Below are positions 37,015 to 46,329 of a DNA stretch of 64,000 nucleotides, piece after piece. The notes beneath the pieces are model-generated. The model searched no databases. It was not told where the DNA came from and saw only the letters and a program-made list of their open reading frames with translations. This DNA comes from Candidatus Nezhaarchaeota archaeon (lineage in GTDB: Archaea > Thermoproteota > Methanomethylicia > Nezhaarchaeales > WYZ-LMO8), in the NCBI GenBank assembly GCA_030055465.1, contig JASFYF010000001.1, positions 351,179 to 415,178 of the forward strand, in the 5' to 3' direction. The position numbers were made by a program, and so were the translations under genes. Positions within the stretch are counted from its first letter, which is position 1. Every line of letters begins with the position of its first letter.

Positions 37015-37219
37015 GTCTTAACCTCCTAAAGCTAGATTCACGCCTTTCCTATCTTGTAGGGGTGGAGCCCGAACAAGTAAGCCTAGCACCAAAGGGCGCC
37101 GGGTAGGCGTATTTAAGCTTTTCTCTACTTGTCTAGAGAGCTTATATATTTTTCGCTAGATCAACGATCAGCGTGAAAAAGCATTAAGGTTATAAAGCAT
37201 CCCCCTGGTCTTTTAGAGG

Positions 37220-37317
37220 GGGCCCGTGGCGCAGCAGGATAGCGCGGCGACAACTCAAAAGTTGCCGTAAGCCTCCTAAGCCGTAGGTCGCGGGTTCAAA
37301 TCCCGCCGGGCCCGCCA
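37220..37317 (+). tRNA. tRNA-Arg (anticodon CCT) with a ~21-nt intron at a noncanonical position
   Basis: Acceptor GGGCCCG/CGGGCCC, D arm GCGC/GCGC, T arm GCGGG-TTCAAAT-CCCGC, GCCA. Removing ~37250-37270 yields anticodon arm GCGGC-CTCCTAA-GCCGT. Confidence 0.88.
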
Positions 37318-37393
37318 ACTTCAATTCCTAGGATGAGCCCCAAAGCATGGCTTCTCTTATAAACGTGCAATTTTGTACACGAATGTTTTAAAA

Positions 37394-37409
37394 AGCTCTT
37401 AAAAGAGCT
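37394..37409. promoter_or_regulatory. Inverted repeat AGCTCTT-AA-AAGAGCT upstream of the symporter operon
   Basis: 7-bp perfect arms, located 22 bp upstream of the small ORF. Confidence 0.4.
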
Positions 37410-37431
37410 ATTTTAGCCATGGTGGCTCAAA

Positions 37432-37548
37432 ATGGAGCTAGACTATGCAATACTTAGTGGCTACCTAGTAGCATTGGCAGCTCTGCTGCTTGGAGTTGTT
37501 TACGGAATACATGAAAACTACAAGCAAAAAGAGGGGGAGCAAAAATAA
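37432..37548 (+). CDS. 38-aa single-TM protein, candidate symporter small accessory protein
   Basis: MELDYAILSGYLVALAALLLGVVYGIHENYKQKEGEQK*; TAA overlaps ATG of the SSS transporter (TAATG). Below the track length cutoff. Confidence 0.72.
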   Translation: MELDYAILSGYLVALAALLLGVVYGIHENYKQKEGEQK

Positions 37549-39077
37549 TGTTTGAGGTCCTCGACGCTTCGGTGCTAGCGGCTATAATAGTCGTCGTGGT
37601 ATTGCTAGGAGTCAAAGGTTATGGAGTAAGCGCATCGCTAAACGGATTCTTCTTGGCCAGCAGAAGCTTAGGAGCATGGGTGCTGGCGTTTTCGATTATG
37701 GCCACATATTTCAGTGCAGCGTCGTTTCTGGGCGGGGGAGGAGCTACTTACCTTTACAACTTAGGTTTCGGGGCGTGGTTAACAGCCTGGCACGTTATAG
37801 GTGTGGTGCTCACGTGGATTCTAGTGGCTGAAAGGCTCTTCAAGTATGCTTCTAAGACAGGTGTGGTGAGCGTGCCGGACTTTATAGAACGCAGGTATCA
37901 GAGTAAAAGTGCTAAGATCCTAGCAGCTACAGTCATAATGTTCCTGTTCACGTTATACCTTACAAGCGTCTACAAGGGCGGCGCCATAATTATGGCGACG
38001 GTCCTAAATACGAGCTTCGAGACCGGCCTACTTTTACTGACCTTGCCAATCCTAGTCTACGTTGGAGTAGGTGGTTTAAAGGCTACAGCACTCAACAACC
38101 TTGTGCTAGGCATATTGATGCTGTCAGCATCCATTTTAACCTTCAGCTATATAATGGTTAGCGTTGGGGGACCGTTAAACGGCATGGAAATGCTTGGGCG
38201 AATGAAGGTTGCAAATGATATACCCGGAGCACTATGGCTTAAGCTTGACGGCATGGGACCTCCTCCGGCCATAAATGTAGGTATGGTCCCTACATTAATA
38301 ATGAGCACTACGTTCTCCATAAGCATGGCTCAATTAGCGCTTCCCACACTATTAATGCAGTTCCACGCAGCCAGAAACATTAAAGCAATAAACGGCGGAA
38401 AAATCATAGGACCAATAGTCGTTGGACTCTACGCGCTCTTGACTTTCTCCTTAGGAGCATTTTGTCACCTGATATTAGATGCGAAGATTGGAAGCGAAGG
38501 GGTCTTAGCTCTCATCAAAGACTCGGATTGGGTTATACCAAAAACCGTGGAGCTCATTGTGCCAACGGGCATAAGAGGCCTCATACTTGCTGCGCCAGTT
38601 GCTGCCTCCATGTCGACGCTTGCCGTGACGTTTCTAGTGCTCTCAGCAGCCTTAGTCAAAGACGTTGTGTACACCGTCAAGCCAAACCTAGATGAAAGAA
38701 AGTTGGTGTTAACAGCTAGGATAGCGCCGGCAGCATTCGCCATGATAGCAGCATTTCTGACGCTCATTCAGAGCGGCATAATAGTTGAAATTGTAGGAGC
38801 CGCCTTCGGGACGATCTTCGCCTGCTTCGTGGGCCCAGTAACGATAGGCTTGTACTGGAAAGGGGCTACAAAGGCTGGATCTGTAGCGTCCATGATTTCT
38901 GGGCTCCTTACTGGCCTACTATGGTACCTCTGCCTATACAAGGCAAAGTGGGCCCCCCCAATCTTAGCTTGGACGTCCCCCGTGATACCTGCGCTAGCCG
39001 TCTCAATTCCAACGTTCTTCATAGTCAGCTTACTCACGGAGAAGCCGCCGCCCGAAACGTTGGAACCGCTCCACTAA
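37548..39077 (+). CDS. Sodium:solute symporter (SSS) family transporter
   Basis: 509 aa, about 13 TMs; FFLASRSLGAWVLAFSIMATYFSAASFLGGGGATY. Confidence 0.9.
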   Translation: MFEVLDASVLAAIIVVVVLLGVKGYGVSASLNGFFLASRSLGAWVLAFSIMATYFSAASFLGGGGATYLYNLGFGAWLTAWHVIGVVLTWILVAERLFKYASKTGVVSVPDFIERRYQSKSAKILAATVIMFLFTLYLTSVYKGGAIIMATVLNTSFETGLLLLTLPILVYVGVGGLKATALNNLVLGILMLSASILTFSYIMVSVGGPLNGMEMLGRMKVANDIPGALWLKLDGMGPPPAINVGMVPTLIMSTTFSISMAQLALPTLLMQFHAARNIKAINGGKIIGPIVVGLYALLTFSLGAFCHLILDAKIGSEGVLALIKDSDWVIPKTVELIVPTGIRGLILAAPVAASMSTLAVTFLVLSAALVKDVVYTVKPNLDERKLVLTARIAPAAFAMIAAFLTLIQSGIIVEIVGAAFGTIFACFVGPVTIGLYWKGATKAGSVASMISGLLTGLLWYLCLYKAKWAPPILAWTSPVIPALAVSIPTFFIVSLLTEKPPPETLEPLH

Positions 39078-39161
39078 AGGACGTCCTCATATTCATAGCT
39101 TTTCTTTTTATTTACCCGTCTAGACCCACGAAATTTTGCTGAAAACAAAACTTAAAAAGCA

Positions 39162-40100
39162 TTGGACCAGCATATACCTGGCTTTAGGCATATAAGGGTG
39201 GTGGAGCCGTTGGAGAAAGAGCCCCTAGTCTATATCGATGGAAGCCTTGTACCCAAAAGCCAAGCGAAGATTTCGGTTTTCGACCATGGCTTCCTGTACG
39301 GTGATGGTGTCTTCGAGAGCATAATGGTATTTAATGGGGTTGCCTTCCAAATTAAGGAGCACGTGGATAGACTCTATGATTCTGCCAAAGCACTATGCTT
39401 GGAGATTCCGTTAACTAAGGAGGAAATGCTTAAGGCTATAATCAATGCTGTGCGCGTTAATGGGTTGAGGGACGCGTACATAAGGGTGCTCGTGACAAGG
39501 GGGGTAGGAGATCTGGGATTGGATCCACGCAAATGCCGCAAGCCTACCTTGATAATCATAGTTGACAAGATAAAGCTCTTCAAGGATGAAGCTTGGTCTC
39601 AAGGTGTTACAGCGATAATCTCCTCCGTCAGGAGAGATAGAGTCGACGCCACAACTCACGAGATAAAGTCCATGAACTATTTGAATAGCATTTTAGCTAA
39701 ACTTGAGGCGAACGCTGTGGGAGCGGATGAAGCGATAATGCTTGATGAAAGGGGTTTTGTATCCGAAGGCGCAACGGATAACATCTTCATAGTTAAGGGC
39801 GGCGTCATATACACCCCTCAAAGATCAAGCGGCATACTTCCTGGCATAACTAGAAGGAGGATCATGATGTTGGCTGAGGAGCTTGGATACCATGTTGTAG
39901 AAAAAGACATAACGCCGGCTGAGCTCCTAACGGCTGACGAAGTTTTCTTGACAGGCACTGCAGCCAGCATAGTCCCAGTAGTCAAGATCGCTGGAAGAAC
40001 AATAGGTGATGGAAAGCCCGGAGTCATCACTAGGAAGCTCATGGAAAAGTTCAGGGAACTTAAAGAGAGCCCGGCTGAGGGGATCAAAGTTTTCGAGTAA
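39162..40100 (+). CDS. ilvE: Branched-chain-amino-acid aminotransferase (class IV)
   Basis: ISVFDHGFLYGDGVFESI, IKSMNYLNSILAKLEA, SEGATDNIFIVKGGVIYTPQ; true start may be downstream of the TTG. Confidence 0.88.
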   Translation: MDQHIPGFRHIRVVEPLEKEPLVYIDGSLVPKSQAKISVFDHGFLYGDGVFESIMVFNGVAFQIKEHVDRLYDSAKALCLEIPLTKEEMLKAIINAVRVNGLRDAYIRVLVTRGVGDLGLDPRKCRKPTLIIIVDKIKLFKDEAWSQGVTAIISSVRRDRVDATTHEIKSMNYLNSILAKLEANAVGADEAIMLDERGFVSEGATDNIFIVKGGVIYTPQRSSGILPGITRRRIMMLAEELGYHVVEKDITPAELLTADEVFLTGTAASIVPVVKIAGRTIGDGKPGVITRKLMEKFRELKESPAEGIKVFE

Positions 40101-40121
40101 ATAAAAGCAGATGGATGAGGA

Positions 40122-40832
40122 TTAAGCGCGCGCCTCACTTCGCTGGTACAGCAGCTGCAAGGAGGCCACGACTTCTATCGGGAAGTGATGCTCCATCCTG
40201 AGGTTTTGAACGTTGTCCTCGTTTATGCTTGCCAACGCAAATACACCGGCCACGCTAGCTTTAAACTTTTTAGCGATGTTTATGAGTGCTTGAATGGTGC
40301 TTCCGGTCCTTATAAGATCATCAACTATTAACACATCGTCTCTGCTGCTCAGAGAGTTTTTCGGAACGTATAAAGAAGCCATATACGGGCCAGATGGATA
40401 AGATTCCTCAATGTAGTCTCGTATACCCATTTCTTTATGTCTTTTGGCTATTATTAATGGTACTTCAAGTAATGTGGCGATGGAAGTTGCTATTGGAACG
40501 CCGTTAACAGCAGGCGTCAATATTTTTGTTATTCTCTTGCCCGCGAACCTGATCATTACGTGATGTGAAATCCGCATTAAAATTAGAGGATCATTAATTA
40601 GGCTTGTTGTATCAATATAGCCATAAGGATCGATTGATATCCTCTCGTATATTACCTGTTGAAACTGCTCTATCTTGTCTAAAGCCTCCCAAAGTCTTCT
40701 AGCGGTGTCTTCTCCAGGGAGAACGTCTCCTTTAACGTACCTGCAAAGAACTGTTTCGGGGATTCCTGTTCTCCGGCAAAGCTCGCTATAAGAGTAAAAC
40801 TTCTTTAGGAGGCGCAGCCTCTCTATAACCAT
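40122..40832 (-). CDS. HTH + phosphoribosyltransferase-like transcriptional regulator (GfcR-like)
   Basis: N-terminal HTH SYSELCRRTGIPETVLCRYVKGDVLPGEDTARRLWEA; PRTase DVLIVDDLIRTGSTIQAL. Confidence 0.82.
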   Translation of the reverse strand: MVIERLRLLKKFYSYSELCRRTGIPETVLCRYVKGDVLPGEDTARRLWEALDKIEQFQQVIYERISIDPYGYIDTTSLINDPLILMRISHHVMIRFAGKRITKILTPAVNGVPIATSIATLLEVPLIIAKRHKEMGIRDYIEESYPSGPYMASLYVPKNSLSSRDDVLIVDDLIRTGSTIQALINIAKKFKASVAGVFALASINEDNVQNLRMEHHFPIEVVASLQLLYQRSEARA

Positions 40833-41125
40833 AAATCTGAACCTGAGACTAGCCTCCCGTTTCCTCGTATCTCTAACCCCCAGAGATATTTAAACTATAT
40901 AAGCATTGCGTAATACTCTATGTTTTTGGAGTATTTTTATTTTTATCTGTCCACAAATCGCTTTTAGACAATGCAAGCATTAATGGTTGTGACGGTTAAA
41001 CAGTTTATACCGAGCTTTGAGAAGTTGAAATAAACGATTAAAAAAGAGGCGCGAGAAGATCTTGAATATTGCTTAGTTAAATGATAACTTGCTTTAAAGA
41101 ATAATCGAAGACGGTGCCTTCCCCA

Positions 41126-41141
41126 CCAATAAATTTATTGG
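41126..41141. repeat. Perfect 16-bp palindrome CCAATAAATTTATTGG
   Basis: Read directly; lies 24 bp upstream of a 31-aa ORF. Confidence 0.5.
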
Positions 41142-41165
41142 GAGAAGCATAACAGAAAATTCCCC

Positions 41166-41261
41166 ATGGGCGGAAGACAGAGAACTACGCTACTGGAAAT
41201 ATTCGAACACAAAAAGGTGAAGGAAGCTAAAAGCAAAGTGAAGCAGGCGGAAAAAACGTAG
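41166..41261 (+). CDS. Candidate 31-aa microprotein
   Basis: MGGRQRTTLLEIFEHKKVKEAKSKVKQAEKT*; unlisted short ORF in an otherwise gene-free interval. Confidence 0.3.
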   Translation: MGGRQRTTLLEIFEHKKVKEAKSKVKQAEKT

Positions 41262-41370
41262 CTATAGCAACTTGTTGGGTAGGACAATGCAACATAGAGG
41301 GCAAATCATCGCTTCCAGAAATATACGCGTTGATCCATCCAGTCTAAATCTCTAGTTACTTACAGCTGTT

Positions 41371-42000
41371 TCACGATTCTCGCTCTATCCATCCTGCTTC
41401 TTTACCTTTCCTCAACGCTCTTTCTTTGAGCTTCCTCTTCCATTTATAACTATGCGTGCCCCTGAGCCCTCTCGACTTCCTCAATCCCCTCATCTTCTTG
41501 CCAGCAGAGGTTAATCCCCTAAAAGCCCTACCCCTGTTTGCAGGGTTGCAAACCCAGTTTACTTCCGGATCGTTTTTAACGGCCGGGTGGCTTGGGTCAA
41601 CCATGATTATTTCATACCACTTGTAGCGTCCATCTTCCCCTACGTAGTAGCTGTTTAATACCTCCAAGTTGGAGTACTTCCTCATAGCCCTCTCTTCGGC
41701 TATTAGCCGTAGGCTCTTCCACGTAGCGTAACCATAGACGCCCATTCTCTTCGGTCTCCTGCCAGAGTCCGGCCTCGGTTTTCTTTGGCCACCCTTCCTC
41801 ACCCTGACCCTCACAATTACAAATCCCTGTTTTGCCTTGTAGCCTAGAGCCCTAGCTCTGTTAAGCCTCGTAGGTCGCTCTGTCCTAACAACTGCTGGTT
41901 CCTTCCTCCATACGATTAGGCGTTGCCTGACTACTTCCCTCATCTCTCCCCTGTAGGGGCTTTTCCAAGCTTCAGCTATATAGTGATAGAGAGACTTCAC
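41371..42000 (-). CDS. rpl15e: Ribosomal protein L15e
   Basis: [15 protein letters not shown]...[61 protein letters not shown]. Confidence 0.95.
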   Translation of the reverse strand: MKSLYHYIAEAWKSPYRGEMREVVRQRLIVWRKEPAVVRTERPTRLNRARALGYKAKQGFVIVRVRVRKGGQRKPRPDSGRRPKRMGVYGYATWKSLRLIAEERAMRKYSNLEVLNSYYVGEDGRYKWYEIIMVDPSHPAVKNDPEVNWVCNPANRGRAFRGLTSAGKKMRGLRKSRGLRGTHSYKWKRKLKERALRKGKEAGWIERES

Positions 42001-42161
42001 GTTTGCCCCCTCTTGACAGGCTTAAAGAAGGCTTCTAGCTCTTAAACGTTTTGTGGTGGAGGCTCACGTCTCCCAAACTGCGAAAATCCGTTGTTGGCAG
42101 CTTTTAATGACCAGTTAAGAGTTAATAGATAGCTTCGCCATCTCATTTAGAGAGATAGTGA

Positions 42162-43274
42162 ATGTCCAATTGGTTCCTGCTCAGGCCTGACTCCCTAGCG
42201 GTCTGGAGAGATCCAGAAGTGAGGAGTAGGCTTGCCTGGTATTACGACGTAATGAACGACGTTAAACCAGCCAAGTATAGGATTTGCAAGAGAATTGAAG
42301 TTGACGTCGACTTGCCCTCACTTAGCAGCGAAGAGTTATGGGGACTGCATAGAAGGGCTTCCCAAGAGTTTACAGGCGTTTGGAGGAGCATAGCCAACAA
42401 AGAGATGAAACTAGAGGATCTCAAGCCACCAAGAACAAGCCTGCTAGACGCCAAAATAGAACTTGCGAAGAGGATGACTAGGTTCTGCATTTTATGTGAG
42501 AGAAGGTGCGGAGTGGATAGAGTAAAGGGCGAAAGAGGATTCTGCAATCTCAATTCTAAGGTGAGGATTTCAAGCTTCTTCCACCACTACGGGGAAGAGG
42601 CTCCACTGGTTCCAAGTGGCACCATATTTTTCACAGGCTGCAACTTCAGGTGTGTGTTCTGCCAGAACTGGGATATATCGACCGATCCCCTCAACGGAGT
42701 TGAAGTCACCCCTAAACAACTTGCATCTATAGCTGTTGAGCTTAGAAAGGGTGGCTGTAGAAACATAAACTACGTGGGTGGAAATCCTGATCAGTCACTG
42801 CATGTAATAGTTGAATCCCTTAAATATATGGATGTAAATGTTCCGATACTTTGGAATAGCAACGCATATGCAAGCGTTGAAGTTATGGATATCTTAAAAG
42901 ACTTGGTTGATATATGGCTTCCAGACTTCAAGTATGGTAACAATAAATGTGCCGAGAGGTTGTCCTCTGCACCGCGATACTTCGAGGTGGTCACTAGAAA
43001 CATAAAGGTAATGCACGACCATGGCGACGTGATCGTTAGGCACTTAGTGCTTCCCAACCACGTAGATTGTTGCACCGAACCCGTTTTAAGGTGGCTTGCG
43101 GAGAATTGCCCTAGATGCATGGTCAATATAATGGAACAATACAGACCCGAACACATCGTTGCCAAGAAGCCGCATCTCTATGCCGATATAGATAGGAGGT
43201 CCAGCGCAAATGAAATGAGAAAGGCATACACCATAGCTGATGTGTTAGGAATAGTCTACAAGCCCCTATCCTAA
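42162..43274 (+). CDS. Radical SAM protein, PflA-like
   Basis: CILCERRCGVDRVKGERGFCNLN; FTGCNFRCVFCQNWDIS. Confidence 0.85.
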   Translation: MSNWFLLRPDSLAVWRDPEVRSRLAWYYDVMNDVKPAKYRICKRIEVDVDLPSLSSEELWGLHRRASQEFTGVWRSIANKEMKLEDLKPPRTSLLDAKIELAKRMTRFCILCERRCGVDRVKGERGFCNLNSKVRISSFFHHYGEEAPLVPSGTIFFTGCNFRCVFCQNWDISTDPLNGVEVTPKQLASIAVELRKGGCRNINYVGGNPDQSLHVIVESLKYMDVNVPILWNSNAYASVEVMDILKDLVDIWLPDFKYGNNKCAERLSSAPRYFEVVTRNIKVMHDHGDVIVRHLVLPNHVDCCTEPVLRWLAENCPRCMVNIMEQYRPEHIVAKKPHLYADIDRRSSANEMRKAYTIADVLGIVYKPLS

Positions 43275-43403
43275 CAACTATCACCTTAAAGTGAAGGTTA
43301 AGGGGCCTGTAAGCTGGCTACAACGGGAAAAAGCAAGCTTCAGAGCACATCCAAACAATGCTTAAGGAGTTATGAAGCGGGTGCCTCAACCAGCCTTCAA
43401 CGA

Positions 43404-43982
43404 TCAGCTCCAAGTAGGTCCGGAATCGCCCACCCGCAGGCGCGTCAAGCACGCTGCTATTCTCTCTGATATTACGCTTAGAAGAAGTCCCCTATTAGAT
43501 TCATCAATTGTCACCACTTCAAATCTTGATCTTATAAAGTCAATGATCGGATGCCTTAACCTGTAGTGAAGCGTTGCTAAAATCGGTTTACGCGAGCTCA
43601 ACGATTCCTCTACTATGTTAACGAAGCGTTGAGATTTAAGCTCCATGGGGCCTATTTCGTCTATTACTACCAATTCATCTTGCCTCAAAGAGGTTTCTAT
43701 AGCTCTCACCGCAACTAAGTCCAAATTCTTCACGTGGACCAGATATTTGCCAACGCGGGGGCCTGGAGCTGAACTTAGCGAGGCTAAAGGTGCTTCTGAA
43801 CCGCTCCCCACATCCACTATTTTGAAGCCCCTTCTCACGCCTCCCTCACGCAACTCCAGGGTTACCATCCCGCCAACCCTGAAGCCCCTTCTCCTTAGCT
43901 GATCCACAACGCCCATCGTCAGGGTAGTTTTGCCTATTCCAGGTCTCCCCGTAACGAAGATCTTGGATTGCAACGCCCACAC
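43404..43982 (-). CDS. THEP1-family nucleoside-triphosphatase
   Basis: IFVTGRPGIGKTTLTMGVVDQLRRRGFRVGGMVTLELREGGVRRGFKIVDVGSG; VIDEIGPMELKS. Confidence 0.88.
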   Translation of the reverse strand: MWALQSKIFVTGRPGIGKTTLTMGVVDQLRRRGFRVGGMVTLELREGGVRRGFKIVDVGSGSEAPLASLSSAPGPRVGKYLVHVKNLDLVAVRAIETSLRQDELVVIDEIGPMELKSQRFVNIVEESLSSRKPILATLHYRLRHPIIDFIRSRFEVVTIDESNRGLLLSVISERIAACLTRLRVGDSGPTWS

Positions 43983-44038
43983 CCGTCTCTACGATTTATA
44001 TTTTGCTCAAACCTAAAAACTAAGAGTCGGGATGAAGA

Positions 44039-44812
44039 ATGAAGATCTTGGAGAAGCCAGACTTCAATGAAGCTCGCCTAGTCATAAAAGAGGGCGTAGC
44101 TAACGGCGAAACCATTATTTTGGTTGGTGATGTCGAAGTTGAATATGATGGAAGGGCAAGCTCGAAGCTGGCAGCCGGCGAGAGAATAGTCATAATAAAG
44201 CAGGATAGATCCATCCTAGTTCATAGGCCTGAAAATTGTGAGCCGATCAACTGGCAGCCCCCAGGCTGTTCCTGTAGGGTTACCGCATCTAGTGATAAAC
44301 TTAAAATAACGGCTTGGAGGAAAAAGCCCTACGAAATTTTAACGCTTCTGTTTCAGAAGATACACGTTTTAGTGACCTTAAAGCTAATGGATGAGGGCTC
44401 TTTCTCCATGTATGCAAGCGAAGATGACATGAAAAGGGTTATTGCGTTAAACCCTTCACTTATCGAAGAGGGATTGAAGATATACTCCTCAGAGAGGAAC
44501 TTCGACCCTGCGGGCTACGCAGATTTTGTTGGCGAAGACTCTAAAGGCAATTTCGTGGTGGTGGAAGTTAAAAGGGTGCCGGCTGGCCCTGAAGAAGTTT
44601 TGCAACTTGCAAAATATGTTGGTGAGGCCAAGCAAAGAGTTAATAGGGTTGTTAGAGGTATACTCGTTGCTCCTTCACTTAGGAAAAGAGGGCAAGCGCT
44701 TCTCGAGCAATTGAGGCTTGAGTTTAAAGCATTATCCCCTGAAAAATGTGGGAGGGTACTAAAAGAGAAGAGGAGTGTGAGCCTCTTCGAGTTTATGGAA
44801 GGACGGACTTAA
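44039..44812 (+). CDS. nucS: Endonuclease NucS (EndoMS)
   Basis: GYADFVGEDSKGNFVVVEVKRVPAGPEEVLQLAKYV nuclease core; RGILVAPSLRKRGQALLEQLRLEFKAL; C-terminal SVSLFEFM. Confidence 0.9.
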   Translation: MKILEKPDFNEARLVIKEGVANGETIILVGDVEVEYDGRASSKLAAGERIVIIKQDRSILVHRPENCEPINWQPPGCSCRVTASSDKLKITAWRKKPYEILTLLFQKIHVLVTLKLMDEGSFSMYASEDDMKRVIALNPSLIEEGLKIYSSERNFDPAGYADFVGEDSKGNFVVVEVKRVPAGPEEVLQLAKYVGEAKQRVNRVVRGILVAPSLRKRGQALLEQLRLEFKALSPEKCGRVLKEKRSVSLFEFMEGRT

Positions 44813-46328
44813 CTGCTGCAAGAATGGCTGAGTTGATCTCCTCCGTAAGTATCGTTGGGTAGAGGCCGAGTAATAGCGATAGGACGGCCATAACCACTAA
44901 TGGAGCGAGGAGGCTCAGCTTCGCCTCTCTGATGCCGTTGAGGTGTTGCGGTGTTGAGCCGAAGAGGGTTCTCCTCACAGACCATAAGGCATATGCAAAG
45001 GTAAGTGCTGTGGCCACTATTGCTACTACAACCAGCAATACCTTGATGGCTTCTCCCGACAGCGATGCTGCACCTATGGCACCGGTGAATATCATCCACT
45101 CACTTATAAAGCCGCTTGTAAACGGCACTCCCATCAGCGTTAAGAACCCTATAAACATCATGACTGCAGTTAGGGGCATTCTGCCAGCTAAACCGCCCAT
45201 CTGGCTTATGTTCCTCGAGCCAACGTGAAGTGTAAACACGCCGACGAGCAAGAAGAGTATAGCTTTACCCATGGCGTGGGCTATGTAATGAAACATTGAG
45301 CCCGTAGCCCCTATAGCTGCAAGATCGTAGGAGCCCATGCTCAACGCTAGCGCTGCTGCACCAAGCCCTAGCATTATATAGCCCATTTGGCTTATACTAG
45401 AGTAAGCCAAAAGTCGCTTAAAATCATCTTGCCCTAGCGCGTTGACTGCTCCATATATCATCGTTATAACAGCCAAAACTACCATCGCAATTGCTATGTA
45501 GCGAAGCACTGGGAAGTACAAGAAGACTATTCTAACTATGGCATAAGCGGCTAAGCCACTCATGGCAGAGGATAGTAGGGCCGTTATGGGGGTTGGCGCT
45601 TCAACATAAGTGTCGGGAAGCCAGCTGTGCAGGGGTATTATCGCCATCTTAACGAAAAACCCTATTAGCATGGCTGATGCTATGGCTGCCAAAACTCCTA
45701 CATCCGGTTGTAGCTTGGCGATCCTAAGCGGGATCTCGGATATCTCAAGCGTCTGGAGGTAGCCATTGGTAGCAACTATCCCGGCTAGAAAGCAGAGGGC
45801 TCCAGCCTCCGTAAACAGGAAGTACTTCAACGCGGCTTTCTCCTTCTCTCCCGAGCCCCACCCGTTAACCAAAGCCCACGAGGCCACCACCGATAGCTCG
45901 AAGAAGACAAAGAACTCCACGAGGTTTGTGGCGAGTGCAATACCTATCATACCGGCGAAGAAAATCTGGTACAGGCTGAAGAACATACCCATGTTGTTCG
46001 AGTCCCTCATAATCCTCACGGTATAGAGGGCTGTTAACGCCGATACCACTGCTACTGTCAATGCTATCGGCGAGCTCAAGCCATCAGCCCTCAAGCCGAA
46101 CCTTAGGCTTACTACGTCTAGCATCATCCAGTCATGGATTTGCTCGTAGAAGCCTGCGGCGCCGCTAAATATGTTTAGCACAGCGGCTCCGAAAACCATT
46201 ACCGAAAATAACGAGGTTAAGAATGCCACAACCCCGTTCCACTGCCTCAACGCATTGTTGAGGGCTAACGTTATTAGAGAGGCCACAACTGGCACCACTA
46301 TCGTGTACGGTAATAGATCTCCTATCAT
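44793..46328 (-). CDS. Complex I antiporter-like subunit (NuoM/NuoN/MrpD-like)
   Basis: 511 aa polytopic; LSSAMSGLAAYAIVRI..., DDFKRLLAYSSISQMGYIMLGLG. Confidence 0.87.
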   Translation of the reverse strand: MIGDLLPYTIVVPVVASLITLALNNALRQWNGVVAFLTSLFSVMVFGAAVLNIFSGAAGFYEQIHDWMMLDVVSLRFGLRADGLSSPIALTVAVVSALTALYTVRIMRDSNNMGMFFSLYQIFFAGMIGIALATNLVEFFVFFELSVVASWALVNGWGSGEKEKAALKYFLFTEAGALCFLAGIVATNGYLQTLEISEIPLRIAKLQPDVGVLAAIASAMLIGFFVKMAIIPLHSWLPDTYVEAPTPITALLSSAMSGLAAYAIVRIVFLYFPVLRYIAIAMVVLAVITMIYGAVNALGQDDFKRLLAYSSISQMGYIMLGLGAAALALSMGSYDLAAIGATGSMFHYIAHAMGKAILFLLVGVFTLHVGSRNISQMGGLAGRMPLTAVMMFIGFLTLMGVPFTSGFISEWMIFTGAIGAASLSGEAIKVLLVVVAIVATALTFAYALWSVRRTLFGSTPQHLNGIREAKLSLLAPLVVMAVLSLLLGLYPTILTEEINSAILAAVKSVLP

Positions 46329-46329
46329 C

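Noticed and set aside
39100-39120. T-rich stretch after the symporter as terminator
   Set aside because: Plausible archaeal poly-T terminator but too common in AT-rich intergenic DNA to claim without transcript-end data.
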